Positions 30,621 to 42,725 are shown, numbered from the stretch's first letter. The stretch is 64,000 bases of DNA from Prorocentrum cordatum (GCA_963575745.1 CAUYUJ010022522.1:1-64000), one strand, 5' to 3'. Notes: a model not told the origin generated them from the sequence alone. Program-made: numbers and translations.

Positions 30621-30954
30621 CAGTTCTGTTTGGGGTTGCTACGCTATGGCTGTGCTATTTTTTGTTATCCAGGGATTCGCGATCCCAGGCTAACGCAACT
30701 GAGCATGTTACCCTTTAGGATGCCATGTGATCATGTAGATAACGCGCCAGGGGGGCATATTATCCTATAGGGCAACAAGTTATCGTATGTTATCCTGACG
30801 CGGGATCCTATATGATACCAGGTTATATTTTGTTACCGTGGGATTCTGGATCCCAGGGCAACAGAATATGACAAATGAATAACAAAACGATAGCACCGCG
30901 TGCTGCATACGCTACTTACGCTACTTGCAATACTTACCAGGACAATGCGCGTAC
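30621..30954. other. AT-richer spacer, no gene seen
   Basis: Words such as GTTATC and GGATTCNNGATCCCAGG recur loosely (30670-30690 and 30840-30860), but no ORF or known motif is present. Confidence 0.45.
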
Positions 30955-31035
30955 ATCCTCCTCCTCATAATCATCCTAATCATTACCACCCTCATCATCA
31001 CCACCATCACCATCGCCATCACCATCACAATTATC

Positions 31036-31066
<31 letters not shown>

Positions 31067-31257
31067 TCATCCTTTCTCTCCCCCCTCCCCCTCCTGTTTC
31101 CCCCTCCCCCGTCCCCTCCCACTCCCCCCCTCATCTCTCTCTCTCCCCCCCTCCCTCCTCCCCCTCCTCCTCTTGCTCCTCTTCGTCCTGCCTGATCCTC
31201 CTCCCCCCCTCTCCTCCCCCCTCTCCTCCTCCTTCTCCTCCTCCCCTTCTCCTCCTC

Positions 31258-31289
<32 letters not shown>

Positions 31290-32030
31290 TCCTGCCCCCC
31301 CTCCTCCTCTCTCCTCTCCTTCCCCCGCCCCCCTCCCTCATTCTCTCCCTCCTCCCCCCTCCCTCCCTCCCCCCCCCCTCCCCCCTGCCCCCCCGTGCGC
31401 CGCGAGCGCCGCGGCGGGCCGAGTCCGCGCGGGCCCTCTTCCTCCTGGCCCTTCCTTCTCCCAAGGCCTCCAAGGGCTCCTCGTTCTCCTTCTGTTGGCG
31501 CGCCCGTGGGCGGGCTGGAGAGTTCGCACTGCTGCGCGGAGAGGGGGCCCCTTCGGGGCCCCATGTAGTCAGCGCCAGCACACCTCCTCCTCCTCCGCCT
31601 CCTCCCTCCCCTCCTCGTCCTCCTCCTCCTCCTCCCCTCCCTCTATGCTCCCACCTCCTCCCCCACTCTGTTTCCTCCTCCCTCCTTGTCCTGCCCCGCT
31701 CACCTCCTCCTCCTCCTCCGCCTCCTCCTCCCTTCCTCCTCCTCCTCCTTCTCCGCCCCCCTACTCCTCGCTCCATCCTTCCTCCATCCTCCTCCTTCCT
31801 CTTCCTCCTCCTCCTCCTCCTCCTCCTCCTCCTGCCCCGTCCTCCGTCCTCTTTCTTTTCCTCCTCCTCGTCCTCCGTCCTCCTCCTTCTCCTCCGTCCT
31901 CCTCTCCTCCTCTCCTCTTCCTCCTCCTCCTCCTCCTCCATGCTCCGTCCTCCGTCCTCTTTCTTTTCCTCCTCCTCGTCCTCCGTCCTCCTCCTTATCC
32001 TCCGTCCTCCTCTTTCTCCTGCGCCCCTGC
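30955..32030. repeat. CAT-rich then CTC/C-rich tract
   Basis: ATC/CAT triplets to about 31075, then about 950 bases of CTC and C-rich DNA. A short unique GC-rich patch lies at about 31395-31575. Confidence 0.9.
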
Positions 32031-32750
32031 CCAGGGTCACGGCGGCCGCGGCGGCGGCGCGGTCGAGCGACGATGAGTGAGCGATGATAATAATGGCGAT
32101 AATGATGATGACCACCAGAGGATGATGAGGGGGCGGGAGGAGAGGAGGTGGACGAAGAGGAGGACGAGGGATAAGGAGTAGGCGATGGGGGGGGAAGGAA
32201 GGGGGGGGAGGGGGGGGGGGAGTTGTAGGCGGAGGATGAGGGAGTGGAGGATAGGCTTCAGTTCCGCAGAGCTGTCATTGACAAGGCCTATATTATTTAC
32301 TGCGACGTTCACCTATGCTGCTTAGATGTATTTGCTAGGTAGCTTGGCTCGGTGCTCAAAGGCTGATACATGCTCAGAAGTACCGGAGGTATACTTACAC
32401 GGCAACGCCAACACTTACAGCACTTGCAGCATTATTATGCCACTTGCGAAACTTATGCCCGAACACACGTAACTTCAGCCCAACCGCAAGCACCCCCAAC
32501 TAGCGCAAGAAGCTCCATCCTCTAAGTCAAGCAAGCGGCGCTAGCAGAGTTGCGCGTTTGGGGGGCTACAAGTGGCGATATCCTTAATTCACACCACCCG
32601 CGAGATTTGGACGCGGTAGAACTGTGGGCTGGCAGGAAGGCTGCAACGATTGCTGCCCGCTGAGCCGCTGCATCGAGTTGTGAATAAAACGTAGAAGAGA
32701 CATGACATCAGGGGAAAATCAGCCAGTGGCTTCAGGAGGCGACGAATACG
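32031..32750. other. no supported gene
   Basis: Mixed sequence with a short purine tract (32120-32240), then unique, less GC-rich DNA. No motif recognised. Confidence 0.45.
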
Positions 32751-32751
32751 T

Positions 32752-35714
32752 TCAGTTGCCCCACTTCGGGACTTGGCCTAGTGGTGTATATTGGCGTAGT
32801 ACGAGTAGTATCCTAGGTGCCGAATGCTCGTGGGCAAGGTGCCGAATAGCACGGTTAGACTTTAAAGGTGCCAGGTCCTTAAAGTCTGGGCAGGCCACCT
32901 CGGTGGGGGGCTCGACCGCGGCGGGTGCACCGCCGGCGGCTCTCCCACGCTGCTGCTGCTGTGCTGCAAGTGCCCTGCAGTGTTGGCACGGCGGGGGTTT
33001 GCTGGACACCGCCGGGCTGCCCTCCTCCTCGGATGCGAGGTGTGTCTCCCAGCCCATGGTGGGGAGCTCCTTGAGGTCCTTCCCGCTCGTGGCCCAGGTG
33101 CGAATCAGTTCGTCGGCCACCCGTCGGCCCTCGGCGCCGGACGGAGGGTGGAGGACACGCATGTGCCCGCGATGGATGATCGCGTGGCACTCCTGCTTGG
33201 GTTCTCCAGCTGGTAGGACTGTGTCAATATCCAAATGACCCCAGCGATCTGCCCGCCAGACTCCGAGCACCACTTCGTCCAACGCCTCGCACGGGAAAAA
33301 GGCGACACACCTGAAATCCTTGTCGTGGTCGCGGTGCGCCGCGTCGTGAATGTGCATCTGGACCTCGGCCTCCCTGGGAGATATCCAGGGTGGGGCGTCC
33401 GCGAGGCCTGCAGCAGCGTCGGTCGCCTTCTCCAGGAGGTCCCTGCGGATCTCGAGGGCCAAGTCCTTGACCTGCTGGGCGTCAGGTGGCGCCGCGAGCT
33501 ACACCCAAAGCTTGGCTGCCGCCAGATGGAGTGGGAGACGTTGGCGTTCTTCCGAAACTCCGGGGGGCACATGCAGACGCTTCGCGATGCACTCGTCGAG
33601 AGGCAGCTGGTCCTGGCAGTCAAGGTAATGCCAAGTCTGGCCCTGCACGGTGACGGAACCCTGGCCCACCGACTTCTCCGCGTTCCACCGCACTGGGGTG
33701 ATGATGACGTCTGGGTCGGCCCCCAGGTTGCCGGCTTTCGCCCCGATGCGGTCCAGGAGCTCGCTAGCCTCGGCAGCCAAGGTGGGGCCCCCGTGGCGCG
33801 TTGCCTCAAGGAGCACCTGCTCGACTGAGAGCTCTTCCCCGCGCCCGCGAGCACAGGCAAGGCGGGCCAAGACATGTGACCGTAGGTAGTCACTGGCGTG
33901 GCTCATGGGGTCGAGCACTCCGCTCTCCTGGACAGCCACGAGCAGCTTCTGCTGGGCCAAGGCCCCCGCGTCTGTGCAGACGCTCGCCCCAGTCAGGGCG
34001 GGGCTGTCGGCGCGCGGGCCCTTCAGCCAAGTGGCGTCGGGTCCCTGGGCAGCCTCGCGGAGCTCGGACTCCAGCTTGGTGCGCTGAACCTCGGCGTACT
34101 CGTCGGGTGGGGCCCAGCCCGTCTTGGTCGGCTGGTTCTCCGTCGCCCCCGCGCCTGCTGCCCGCTTGCTGTCCGCTTCTGTCTTGGCTTGGGCCCGCAG
34201 CTGCGCGATCCTCCCGTTGACCGAAGCCGGGTCGATCTTGGCGGCGTTGCGGAGCCCGCCTCGCCTGAGCAGCTGGCACTGCACGGTCCAGTGCACATCC
34301 TTCAGGCCCTTGATGAGCTCGTGTGAATGCGAGCACCTTTGAGTGCCCTTCTTGCAGCCGATCCAGGTCGAGTTGTCCCAGCAGAGCGGCTTGCCCTGCT
34401 TGTCGCAGGGCGCGTGCAGGACGGAGAGCTTGATCTCCTGTGCGTTCAGCCGCTCGCCAGCGGGGTAGGCGGCGCGCGCTGAGGTGGCTTTCGGCTGGGC
34501 CTTGGCCTTGGGCTTCCTTTTGGGCGCTGCTCCTGCCCGCTGATCTTGCAGCTCAACAACCGGTTCGCCCCCTTCTCCGACCTATCCTGCCTTGCCCGGG
34601 ACGCCGCGCACCCCGTGCATCGAGTCGTTGAGGACGGTCTGCAGGTAGCGCTGCTGGCGAGGGCGCACGACCTCCTGGTAGTAGCCCGTGGGGGGCTCTA
34701 GGTCAAAGACGTTGGGGAAGACGAACGCTGGGCGGCCGTCCGCCTTGGGAGCGAAAGCCACCATCTTGAGGTCCTCCTTCCGGGGGTTGTCCGTCTGCAG
34801 CACACGCAGGAGTCCTCGCTTCTTCTCTCGGAGGCGCTCGCGCCAGGTCCACCACAGCTCCTTCCATAGTTCATATACGAACTTGGGCGGGGAGGCGCGG
34901 TCGTCCTTCCGAAGACGAGCCCGAAGAACTTGGTCATGTTCTGGGCCTGTCGCTTCCACTGGTCGAAGACCACTGGCGCCCTGGGCCTGGGCTCCAGCTT
35001 GGCGTCGCGCGGCGCGCTGCACTTGTCGAGCGCGACCGTCTTGCATGTCGGGAAGTCCGCCGCTGAGGCAGACCACGGGGCCAGGTTGTCCAGGCTGCTG
35101 CCGCCGAAGCTGAGCGAGGCGCAGGCCATCGCGATCCGATTGGACACCGTCGTGGGCGCTTCGACCGCGAGCATCGGGGCCTTGTTCTGCTCGCAGGTCC
35201 GGCGCAGAGCATAGAACAGCTCGCGCCCAAGGACCTCGTCGCAGACCTCCACCGTCAGCTGGCCGCACCCGCGCGCCAAGTAGACGTCCAACTCCTCTGC
35301 TCTTCCCAATGCCGCCACCGTCCCGCGCTGGGCCGCCTTGTCGCCTTGGCGGGCGCTAGCGACCCCTTCCAGGGCGCGCAGCATCCGCGCGGTGTTCGCA
35401 TCCGAGGGTGCTCCGGGCTGCATGAGGCCAAACGGGTCGCTTCCTCCGCCTTCCTCTGGGGCTCCCGCGGCATAGCGTGCCGGAGCTGCAGCCAGACCTC
35501 GGGGTAAACCCAAGTCGCTGATGTGATGGTCGTAGCGGAATAGGGCCCCAACGTTTGGAGCCTGTGGGCGAACGACTGGAGCGAGCCCAGCCGCGGCCGG
35601 CAGGGGGCCGGCATCCCGCAGCCCAAATGCAAGTGCCGGTGCAGGCGCTGCTGGCGGGCGGGGCGGCCGCGTCTCGATCGAGGGCGCGCTATCGGCCTGG
35701 GTGGCCGGCGGCAC
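32752..35714 (-). pseudogene. CCCH-finger retroelement-like protein, copy 1 (broken)
   Basis: Minus-strand gene sharing 32864-35153 with the plus-strand copy at 60012-62351. It keeps the N-terminal part missing from copy 2: 35714 inward, Pro/Ala-rich, then TVEVCDEVLGRELFYALRRT. It contains the CCCH-like motif around CSHSHELIKGLKD. Lesions: a 58-base deletion after CTTCGG (about 34917, relative to copy 2) shifts the frame; a TAG at 33501-33499 stands where copy 2 has CAG; the homology stops at 32864, so the methyltransferase-like domain is absent. The order gag-like, CCCH, then C-terminal cargo suggests retroelement origin. I have not matched the N-terminal part to a named family. Confidence 0.65.
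32857..32888. repeat. inverted repeat at the duplication edge
   Basis: AGACTTTAA and TTAAAGTCT flank GGTGCCAGGTCC at the exact end of the region shared by the two copies. It may mark the breakpoint. Confidence 0.7.
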
Positions 35715-36264
35715 TTGCGAGCGGTGGCGCTCGGGCGGGAGCTTGAGCAGACCCTGCGGGCTGCTCGGCGCTGCCTCCGGGGTCTGAGGCCGTGAAGTTG
35801 GTAGGCGCGGCTGTGTGGCCGGTCTCGAATAAGGTAGGGTTCGCCCCGAGGGGCGTGGTTCAAGATATTGAGGTGGCCCAAGGAACGTGGTTCAAGGTGC
35901 TTTGCGGTGGTTTAAGGAATGCCCCTGCCCCAAGAGCAGCGGCGCAAGAAATTGTCGCCCCGAAATCTCAACCAACAATGTAACGTTGATTGTTCGAATT
36001 GGCAAAGGATCTCGCGGATGCCACGGTTGCAGGACAGGGTCGCCCTTTCAAACACAGATCAGATCATAGTGTTGTTGGGGCCGTGAGCAGGGGGGTGGCC
36101 TTAGCCATGGCCCCTCTGGGGCCAAGGCCCCTTTCTCCAAGGAGTGCACCATAGGCGCGCCGACGCAGCACGATATGCGTACATTCGCGCGCCGTCCGTT
36201 TAGGGAAATATGGCCTGTGAGCAGGCACAAGGCCTCATATGGAATTATATTCGGGCGCCTAACG
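35715..36264. other. no supported gene
   Basis: Unique DNA. A loose GTGGTTCAAGG/GTGGTTTAAGG word recurs near 35865-35920 and resembles the array at 45012-45178. Confidence 0.45.
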
Positions 36265-36545
36265 CATGTAACACCATCGCCATCGCCATAACCATCATCA
36301 TCACCCTCACCTGTGTCACCAACGTCATCGCCATCATCAATCTCAGAATTTGCTTTACTACCACCATTAAGATACTCGTCCTCATCACCACCACCGTTGC
36401 CGCCAACATCACCATCACCGTCATCACCACCAACATTATCATTATCATCTCGCCGTCATTTCCACCATCGTCGTCACCATTGCCACTGCCGTTATCATCG
36501 CCATCATCATCGCCATCATCGTCACCATCAGCATCACCATCACCA
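36265..36545. repeat. CAT/ATC-rich degenerate triplet tract
   Basis: CATCACCATCGCCATC-like words throughout. Open frames are Ile/Thr/His shadows. Confidence 0.85.
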
Positions 36546-36574
36546 GTATTGAGAGAAGCGCGGGTCGCTTGGCC

Positions 36575-36660
36575 CCCCCCCCCTTCCCCCGCGGGAAAGG
36601 ATTGCCCAACCGCCCGAGGGTTTCACCGCCCCGACTGGCGGAAACCTCGGGGGCTTGGGT
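36575..36660 (+). repeat. hairpin module A (second hairpin family)
   Basis: A small leading hairpin (CCTTCCCCCGCGGGAAAGG) is followed by the main hairpin 36605-36659: outer stem CCCAA/TTGGG, middle stem GCCCGAGG with CCTCGGGGGC (two bulged G), inner stem CCGCC/GGCGG. Confidence 0.85.
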
Positions 36661-36740
36661 AGGCCTCTCCCAGGGGGCAGGGGGCGGGGGTGCCGAACGA
36701 TTCTGCAGCGGCAGAGAGGCGTGAATCGTTTGGTCCATTA

Positions 36741-36827
36741 CTCCTCCCCCACCCCGCGGGAGGAGGGCCCCTCAGGCCCGTGAGGGTTTAACCGCCTCGA
36801 CGGGCGGGCGCCTCGGGGGCTTGAGGG
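36741..36827 (+). repeat. hairpin module B (second hairpin family)
   Basis: Leading hairpin CTCCTCCC (36741-36748) with GGGAGGAG (36758-36765). Main hairpin 36769-36827: outer stem CCCTCA/TGAGGG, middle GCCCGTGAGG with CCTCGGGGGC, inner CCGCC/GGCGG. Confidence 0.88.
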
Positions 36828-36926
36828 TCCCCCTCCAACGGGGAAGGGGTGGGGTTGGGAACCGAGTGATGTGGCGGCGCGGGCGGGGTGAGTCGATCAC
36901 CCCCTCCCATTCCCCAAGGGGGGTGA

Positions 36927-37010
36927 CCCCGCAAGCCCCCGAACGAGCTCGCCTCCTCGAGGAGGGAACGTATCGGGGCTGCGGGGCCCTCCCTCCTACA
37001 GGGAAGGAGG
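36927..37010 (-). repeat. hairpin module C (second hairpin family, opposite strand)
   Basis: Minus-strand reading: leading hairpin CTCCTTCCCTGTAGGAGGGAG (about 37009-36989), then outer stem CCCCGCA/TGCGGGG (36986-36980 with 36933-36927), middle GCCCCGA with TCGGGGGC, inner CCTCCT/AGGAGG. Confidence 0.85.
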
Positions 37011-37069
37011 GGGGATGAGCGACCGACTCAGCGGCGGCAGAGGAGCAATGTGAGGAGGAGAAGACCCTC

Positions 37070-37165
37070 CTCATCCTCCTCCTCCCTCCTCCTCCCTCAT
37101 CCTCCTCCCTCTTCCTCCCTCCTCCTCCCTCCTCCTCGCGCCTCCTCCCTCCTCCTCCCTCCTCC
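37070..37165. repeat. CTCCT-rich tract
   Basis: CCTCCTCCCTCCTC repeats. From 37166 to 37850 ordinary sequence follows, with a weak repeat of GTATCGGTG-CTCA (37372, 37637) and GCAACGCA words; no gene seen. Confidence 0.85.
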
Positions 37166-37854
37166 AGCCGTTTTCTCTCCCGCTCTTCTTCCTAATCGCC
37201 GTATCCGTCGGCCTCTTGTGTGAATAAGTATTGTAGGTATTGCTATGCCCACCCACCCTCCTGCTCGAGATTTTTGCATGGCGATCCTTGCTTGTATAGC
37301 CGTCAACGTGCGCCCCAACCCTGCAGCGCAACGCATTGCAATCCACCTGCGCACGAATGTGCAATGCAATCTGTATCGGTGTCTCACTCCTGTATCGGCA
37401 GCGATAGCTACCGCCCTAACCTGCAACGCAACGCAATGCACGTGGGGTTGGTGATTAATGCGGGTCGCCAGATACACGAGGAATGGCTGTTTGTGTTCTC
37501 TGAGCTCGTGGCCGAGCCTCGGCAAGCTAGAGCTCGCGACCGAGCCATCCCAAACGACTGGGTTCTGCACTCGAGCAACACCCCCGAACTACTCTGTGCC
37601 GCTCGCGGTGCGACTCTGGTATTTCGGAGTCGTCCGTATCGGTGCCTCATTACCCCCCTCATCCTTCTCATCTTCCTGGTCGTCGTAGCCCCACCGACCA
37701 CCTCATAGTCCTAAGCGAGGCTCTCAGGAGGAGCCGTGGAAGCGGGAGAGCGCATCTAAGCGCCCCTTGTACATTTTACCAGACATGCCCCTCAGATACT
37801 CGGCGTTGTGGCCCTGGGCCGCCGCGGCGACCCCCTGCCCCACAGCCTCGGGGC

Positions 37855-38160
37855 GCGGGGGGAGGGCGGGGGGAGGGGAGGGGAGGGGAGGGGGGAGGAG
37901 GGGAAGGAGGATGGAAGGAGGAGAGAAGGAGGGAGGGAAGGGGAAGACGAGGGAAGGAGGAGGGAAGGAGGGGGGGGAGGAGGGGAAGGAGGGGCGGGGA
38001 GGCGGGGGGGGAAGGGGGGGGAAAGGAGGAGGGGATGGGAGGCAGGTGCTCCTGGTACTCACTATCCTCCTCGCATTCCTTCTCTTGCTCATCCCCCTCC
38101 CCCCTCCTCCTCCTCCTCCTCCTCCTCCTCCTCCTCCTCCTCCTCCTCCTCCTCATCGTC
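37855..38160. repeat. GGGGA-rich then CTC-rich tracts
   Basis: A G/A tract (37855-38045) and then a CTC run (38100-38150) at the 3' end of the minus-strand gene that follows. Confidence 0.88.
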
Positions 38161-38164
38161 ATCA

Positions 38165-40444
38165 TCATCCTCCTTCTGTTGTTGACCCTGCGCCAGCCTC
38201 GAACCTCGCTGCGTGGAGCAGCGGCAGGAAGACGGAGTGGCCGAGCTGGATGCTCTTGGCGCTGGGCGCCTCCGTCGGGAAGTAGAGCGGCATGACCAGA
38301 CCGCCGTTCGGCACGTAGATGGCCGTGCCAGGGCCAGCGGTGATCATGTCGGACTGCAGCGTGGCCTTCTGCCCCTGGTCAGTCTCCGCGAACTTGAAGA
38401 AGTCCTTCAGGGCGACCCCCTGCGACACGATGGAGGCCACCCTGTGCGCGATGTACGCCATGCCGTCCGTGAGCGGGAAGATGATGCACACGTAGCCTGG
38501 GAATGGCACGGCCGCGGGCCCAAACCGAGGCGAATCCGCTTTCACTGTGCAGAGCCACGGAACCATGCCCCCACGATTGATCTCGAAGATGCCATCGCCT
38601 ATCGATTGGAAGTCGAACGCGGGGGGCTCGGCCGTGACCCTACCACTGCAGCCCAGCCACTTGTCTCCATTCAGAGTGAACTGCCCGACGTGGACCTTCA
38701 CCTTGGAGTCGACGTGCGGTTCGATGGTCTTCGTATACCCTGTGAGCAGCGCGAGCTCGGCCACCTCAGGGCCCTTCAGGAAGTTGACCTTGGTGCCGTC
38801 GAAGCTCTGGTCGGTATCGAAGTCCGCCTGGGAAGGGGTTGCTTTCTTCACCTTGCCTTTGCCGCCCCCCTTGGAGGTCTCCATCAGGGAGGTCTTCTCA
38901 TCGTCGCCCACGGCGGCGTAGAGGGCCCGACTGACTCCGTCCCCAAGCTCCTTGCCGAACCCTCCCTTGTTCAGCCTGCGCACGATCTTCATACGCTTGT
39001 TGTAATGGGTCATGTACGCGATCGACTTGCCGGTGTTGGCCTTCTCAGATCAGTATTTCAATCCGGACAGCTGGCTCTGGACGTGCTTCCTCTGGCCGTC
39101 AAGCTCGGTCATAAACGAATCGATGGTCTTCGCGTGCTTGACGAATTCAAGTTTCGTGCACCTCTCCCCGATTTTGTCGATCATGTTGTTGAAGTCCTCG
39201 GCCAACTTCACCAGGTGGTCGACCAGCACAGCCGTAGGTTGAGCAAGGTACGTCTCTAGCTCACTGCCGATGCCCTGGGAGGCACTCTTGAGCTGCTTCA
39301 CGTAGCCGCTGGCAGGGCCCATGAAGCCTTTGACGGTGTGGGCCGACATGGCCGCCCAAACCCTTTTCGTCTCCATGAAGTCGATCGGCGCCGTCGCCTC
39401 CACCTCGGGGGCACTCGGGATGGCTCGCTCCCTGGTCTGATCATCGATGTTCATCGACACCTTCGGGTTGAAGAGCTTCTTCGAGGCGCTGCCCGCAGCC
39501 GAACGAGGGCGCCGACTTCCGCCAGCCTCCGAACCATCCTGTGCATCACCGCCTGACTTCGACGACGCCCCTGCAGAACGCGGCCGCTGTAAGCCCAGGG
39601 TAGGCGCACCAAGCGAAGAAGCAGCATCACCGTTGACCTGGAAGTGCTCGCTGGAGAACGCTGCCGCACTGGCATAGCCGCCACCATGCGCCTGACCCCC
39701 AAGCGTCCCCGCACTGAGAACCTGGAATCCATTCCCAGCGGATACCTTGTTCGATAGACGCCTGCGCTTCGTCTCGTACTCGTCCTTAGTCACGTCATCC
39801 TCCTGCCTGGTGTAGTCCCTCGAGGTTTGTCCAGTCTGCGTCCTGATGCGGGCGATGTCCTTCACCCCGGTCCTCTTCGCGATGACCTTGCCGCTCAAGT
39901 CCTTCTCGCCCCATGTGCCGTGTTGCTCCCCGTGGATCTTGTGGAACTCCGCCTCGCTCGCATTGCCTGGCTTCCTGCGCCACATTGCCTCGAAGCTTTG
40001 GTATTCAACCAGGCTCAGCTTCATAAGGTCGTCGATGCCTGACTGCTCGTGGAACTTCGAGGACTCGGGCCCTGACTTGTAGGATGAGAGCGTCGCATCA
40101 CGAGCGGCCCTCCTCTTGTGCGTGTCGGCACTCACCCACGGCATTATTCGTTTCCTCCAAGCGGGGCGGTCCTCGTTGAACTCGTCAAGGACCTGCTGCT
40201 TCACCTTCGTGGGCGCCGCACCCAAGGTGCGATTGTGCGCCCTCGCGCCGTTCCAGCAACATGGGTGCAAGCTCAACCCCTTCCAGTGCTGGCAGACCTC
40301 GGCCGCCGTGCCCTGGACCTCGCACGCGCCACGCTCGATCAGCTGCTCGTCGATGGACTCGCCCCCGCCCCCGAAGCAATCGTCCAAGTCCGCGGAGGCG
40401 GCTTGCACGTGCCCCCCCATGCTGCCCACCAATATGTCAATCAA
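38165..40444 (-). pseudogene. unrecognised long ORF, one in-frame TGA
   Basis: One minus frame runs from ATG 40444 to the stop at 38165 with a single TGA at 39052-39050. Reading resumes at once in frame (SEKANTGKSIAY), for about 759 codons in all. The N-terminal part has a Cys/His-containing segment (CQHWKGLSLHPCCW), the middle is Ser/Gly-rich and basic, and there is a coiled-coil-like stretch before the TGA (LVDHLVKLAEDFNNMIDKIG). The C-terminal 282 codons look globular (GQFTLNGDKWLGCSG, PGYVCIIFPLTDG). Codon use and composition stay even across the TGA, so it is one gene. No family is recognised; it might be a retroelement gag or capsid-type protein or a host gene. Confidence 0.6.
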
Positions 40445-40969
40445 TCACACGTTCGATTGTTGGAGAAGAAAAACGACCGCAAGCAAGACACTTTTGAGCC
40501 ACAACGGCTACATACGGGAAGCCCCAGTCGCCCAAGCTCCCTGAGAGGGGGCGGTCGCAGAGGACCTCGATGAGGGGGGATCGTTCTGGCGGTGCTGCGT
40601 CGCCCAAGACCCCCGCAGACAAGCTGAGTGAAAACACGTTGGCCCACTTTCTGAACTTTATTCCTGGGCGGGCGGCCCGGGCACTTCTAATGGCGAAATC
40701 GGCGAGGGAACCTTTGTCCCTACCAGTGGTTGCAAGCGGAAGGCCTGCATGAGTCAACGCGTCTACGCCGAGAGGGTCGCACTGTATTGACAAACGAACG
40801 CGCGGCCACTCACTGCAAATCGATGGCGCCACATGGCCACTCAGAATCAGACAACTCGGACTCCGCCTCGTCACCAGTGGTCGGGTTGCCAGTGGACTCA
40901 GCGCCATCCTGGGGGTAGGAGGGGCGCCCCCCCCCCCTCGTGAGTCCCCTCCCTGCTCGTCCTACTCAT

Positions 40970-41075
40970 CATCTTCCTCCTCCTACTCTTACTCCTCCCA
41001 TTCCTCCTCCCCCCCCTCCTCCTCATCCTCCTCCACCTCCTCCTTTTCCTCCCCCCCCCCTCCTCCTGGTATTCT
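40970..41075. repeat. CTC/C-rich tract
   Basis: Triplet and homopolymer pyrimidine DNA between two minus-strand ORFs. 40445-40969 is ordinary sequence without a supported gene. Confidence 0.85.
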
Positions 41076-41088
41076 TAGCCTTCCTAAT

Positions 41089-41511
41089 CTATATGGCATA
41101 TGGTCTCCCTCCTTGTTTCACCTTCTCTTTGCAGCTGGGCCCCGCGGGGTCCTCCACCGCGGCTGGGGCGGGCGCAGCGGCCTCGCGGTGGCCCTTGAAC
41201 AAGGGCCCGCCTGGCTCGGTCGGGAACGTAACCTTGGGTGGCAAAACGAAATGGACGTCCCCGAGGTTCGACAAGGCCCCGCCGATTTTGGTCACCAGCT
41301 TGCGAAGCTTGCCGTTCGATCTCCTCTCAGCCGTAGCTGCTGCCTTCCAAGCATCACGTTCCTTCATGACTCGTTCGAGTTTTAGCTTGAGGCCATCAGC
41401 AGAGCCCGGCAGCTTCGGCATAGTGCAACCCCCGAGCACACACGCCTGCCCACAAGACTGTGTAAGTTGGTGTACCCCGCACCAGCTTTTGCACCCGAAG
41501 CGAAATGGCAC
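41089..41511 (-). CDS. small unrecognised protein, Cys-rich start and coiled coil
   Basis: 140 codons from ATG 41511. The first 30 residues carry five Cys and a His (CKSWCGVHQLTQSCGQAC). A later Met (MPKLPGSADG, codon 31) opens a basic heptad-like stretch (LKLKLERVMKERDAWKAA), then a Pro/Ala tail. The translation is balanced and unlike a repeat shadow. It may be an exon of a longer minus-strand gene with the ORF at 43707-42820. No family recognised. Confidence 0.4.
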   Translation of the reverse strand: MPFRFGCKSWCGVHQLTQSCGQACVLGGCTMPKLPGSADGLKLKLERVMKERDAWKAAATAERRSNGKLRKLVTKIGGALSNLGDVHFVLPPKVTFPTEPGGPLFKGHREAAAPAPAAVEDPAGPSCKEKVKQGGRPYAI

Positions 41512-41764
41512 GGTACAACGACAGATCTGGCGTATAAACAGAGCGCACAGGATGGCGAAAGATCGTCGGCCACGTGGGGCCTTTAAGGTTAGTAAGAGAA
41601 TGCTTCAAACTTCCTAGCCTTCAAGGCCAGCTCCTGGCGTGGGCCCGAACTTAAAGCAGCAACGCGTCTGGGCGATCCGCCCATGTAGTAGAGATGCCAA
41701 ATCACGCGAGCAGGCGCAGTTGACATTCGGCTGTCCGCCACATAAACAAGTACTACGATGTGCG

Positions 41765-42175
41765 GTGCTATGGTATGCGTTTGCTGCACCATGCTATACT
41801 ATGGCATGATATGGCATGCTATGGTGTGTACCCCATACAATGCCATGGTATGATATGCACTTGTATGTGGTGCTATGCTACGGTATGATGTGCGATGTTG
41901 TGCTATGGTGCAATATGATAGACCGTGGTGTGCTACGCTATGATATGCAACAAACGTTGAGGTCCCGAGGCGCACATGTGGCATTGTAAAGCTGTGATTT
42001 GGTGTGGTGTGACATGGCATGCTATGATAGGCGATGGTATGACAGCACATGGTATTTTATGGTATGTCATGCTATGGTATATGATGAGTTGCTGTTGTAC
42101 GACATGTCATAGTATAGTATACAACGCTGTGCTATGCTATGCTAGGATATTCAATGCTACGATCTGCAATGCGAT
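41765..42175. repeat. degenerate TATGGTATG satellite
   Basis: Short words CTATGGTATGATATG, GCTATGGT and GGTGTGCTA recur every 10-20 bases with many changes. Confidence 0.75.
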
Positions 42176-42249
42176 GACATTCGCGGGTATTCGATGCGAT
42201 GCCCGTAACTGGCGCCGAGGGGGGGCGGCCCGAATAAATTGAATGTCTA

Positions 42250-42370
42250 GCCGCTCCGCCCGAGATTGCCCCCAAGGTCACCAACGTGCACTCACGTGGC
42301 CAAGGGGGCCCTGGAGGCCCCGAAGATGCCCCCAAAAGCCCCAAAGAGACACTAGACATCCCACCGAAGG
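42250..42370. repeat. degenerate CCCAAGANGGC repeat, locus 2
   Basis: GCCCCCAAGGTCACC, CCAAGGGGGCCC and GATGCCCCCAAAAGCC-like words relate it to 1060-1300. Confidence 0.45.
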
Positions 42371-42659
42371 CCCGCAGCTGCATCCATGGAGCCCCCGACA
42401 GGCATCCTCGGATATCCTACCACGCGTCGAAGGGCCCCACGCACGACCCAGACATGGTGACGGAGTTGGCGGCATGCCATTAGAAATATTGGGTGGTGCC
42501 CTCGTCCTTATACTGCCCCCCCCCCCCCCCCAGACGGCCCCAACGGACTAGACAGCCTAAGATGGCCTCGGATGTTGTCCTAGGACGGCTGGCCACATGG
42601 ATACGCATAAGGACGCAAGGGCACCCTGCGGGAAAGCGCGTCCTCCCCATCATCCTCCG

Positions 42660-42725
42660 CACCCCCACCCTCCACCTCCTCCTCCTGCTCCTCCTCCTCC
42701 TCCTCCTCCCCCTCTTCCCTCTCCT
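42660..42725. repeat. CTC-rich tract
   Basis: CTCCTCCTGCTCCTC run at the 3' side of the minus-strand ORF 43707-42820. Confidence 0.88.

Noticed and set aside
30900-32115. 380-codon frames on both strands
   Set aside because: CAT/CTC triplet shadows; the two strands are equally open.
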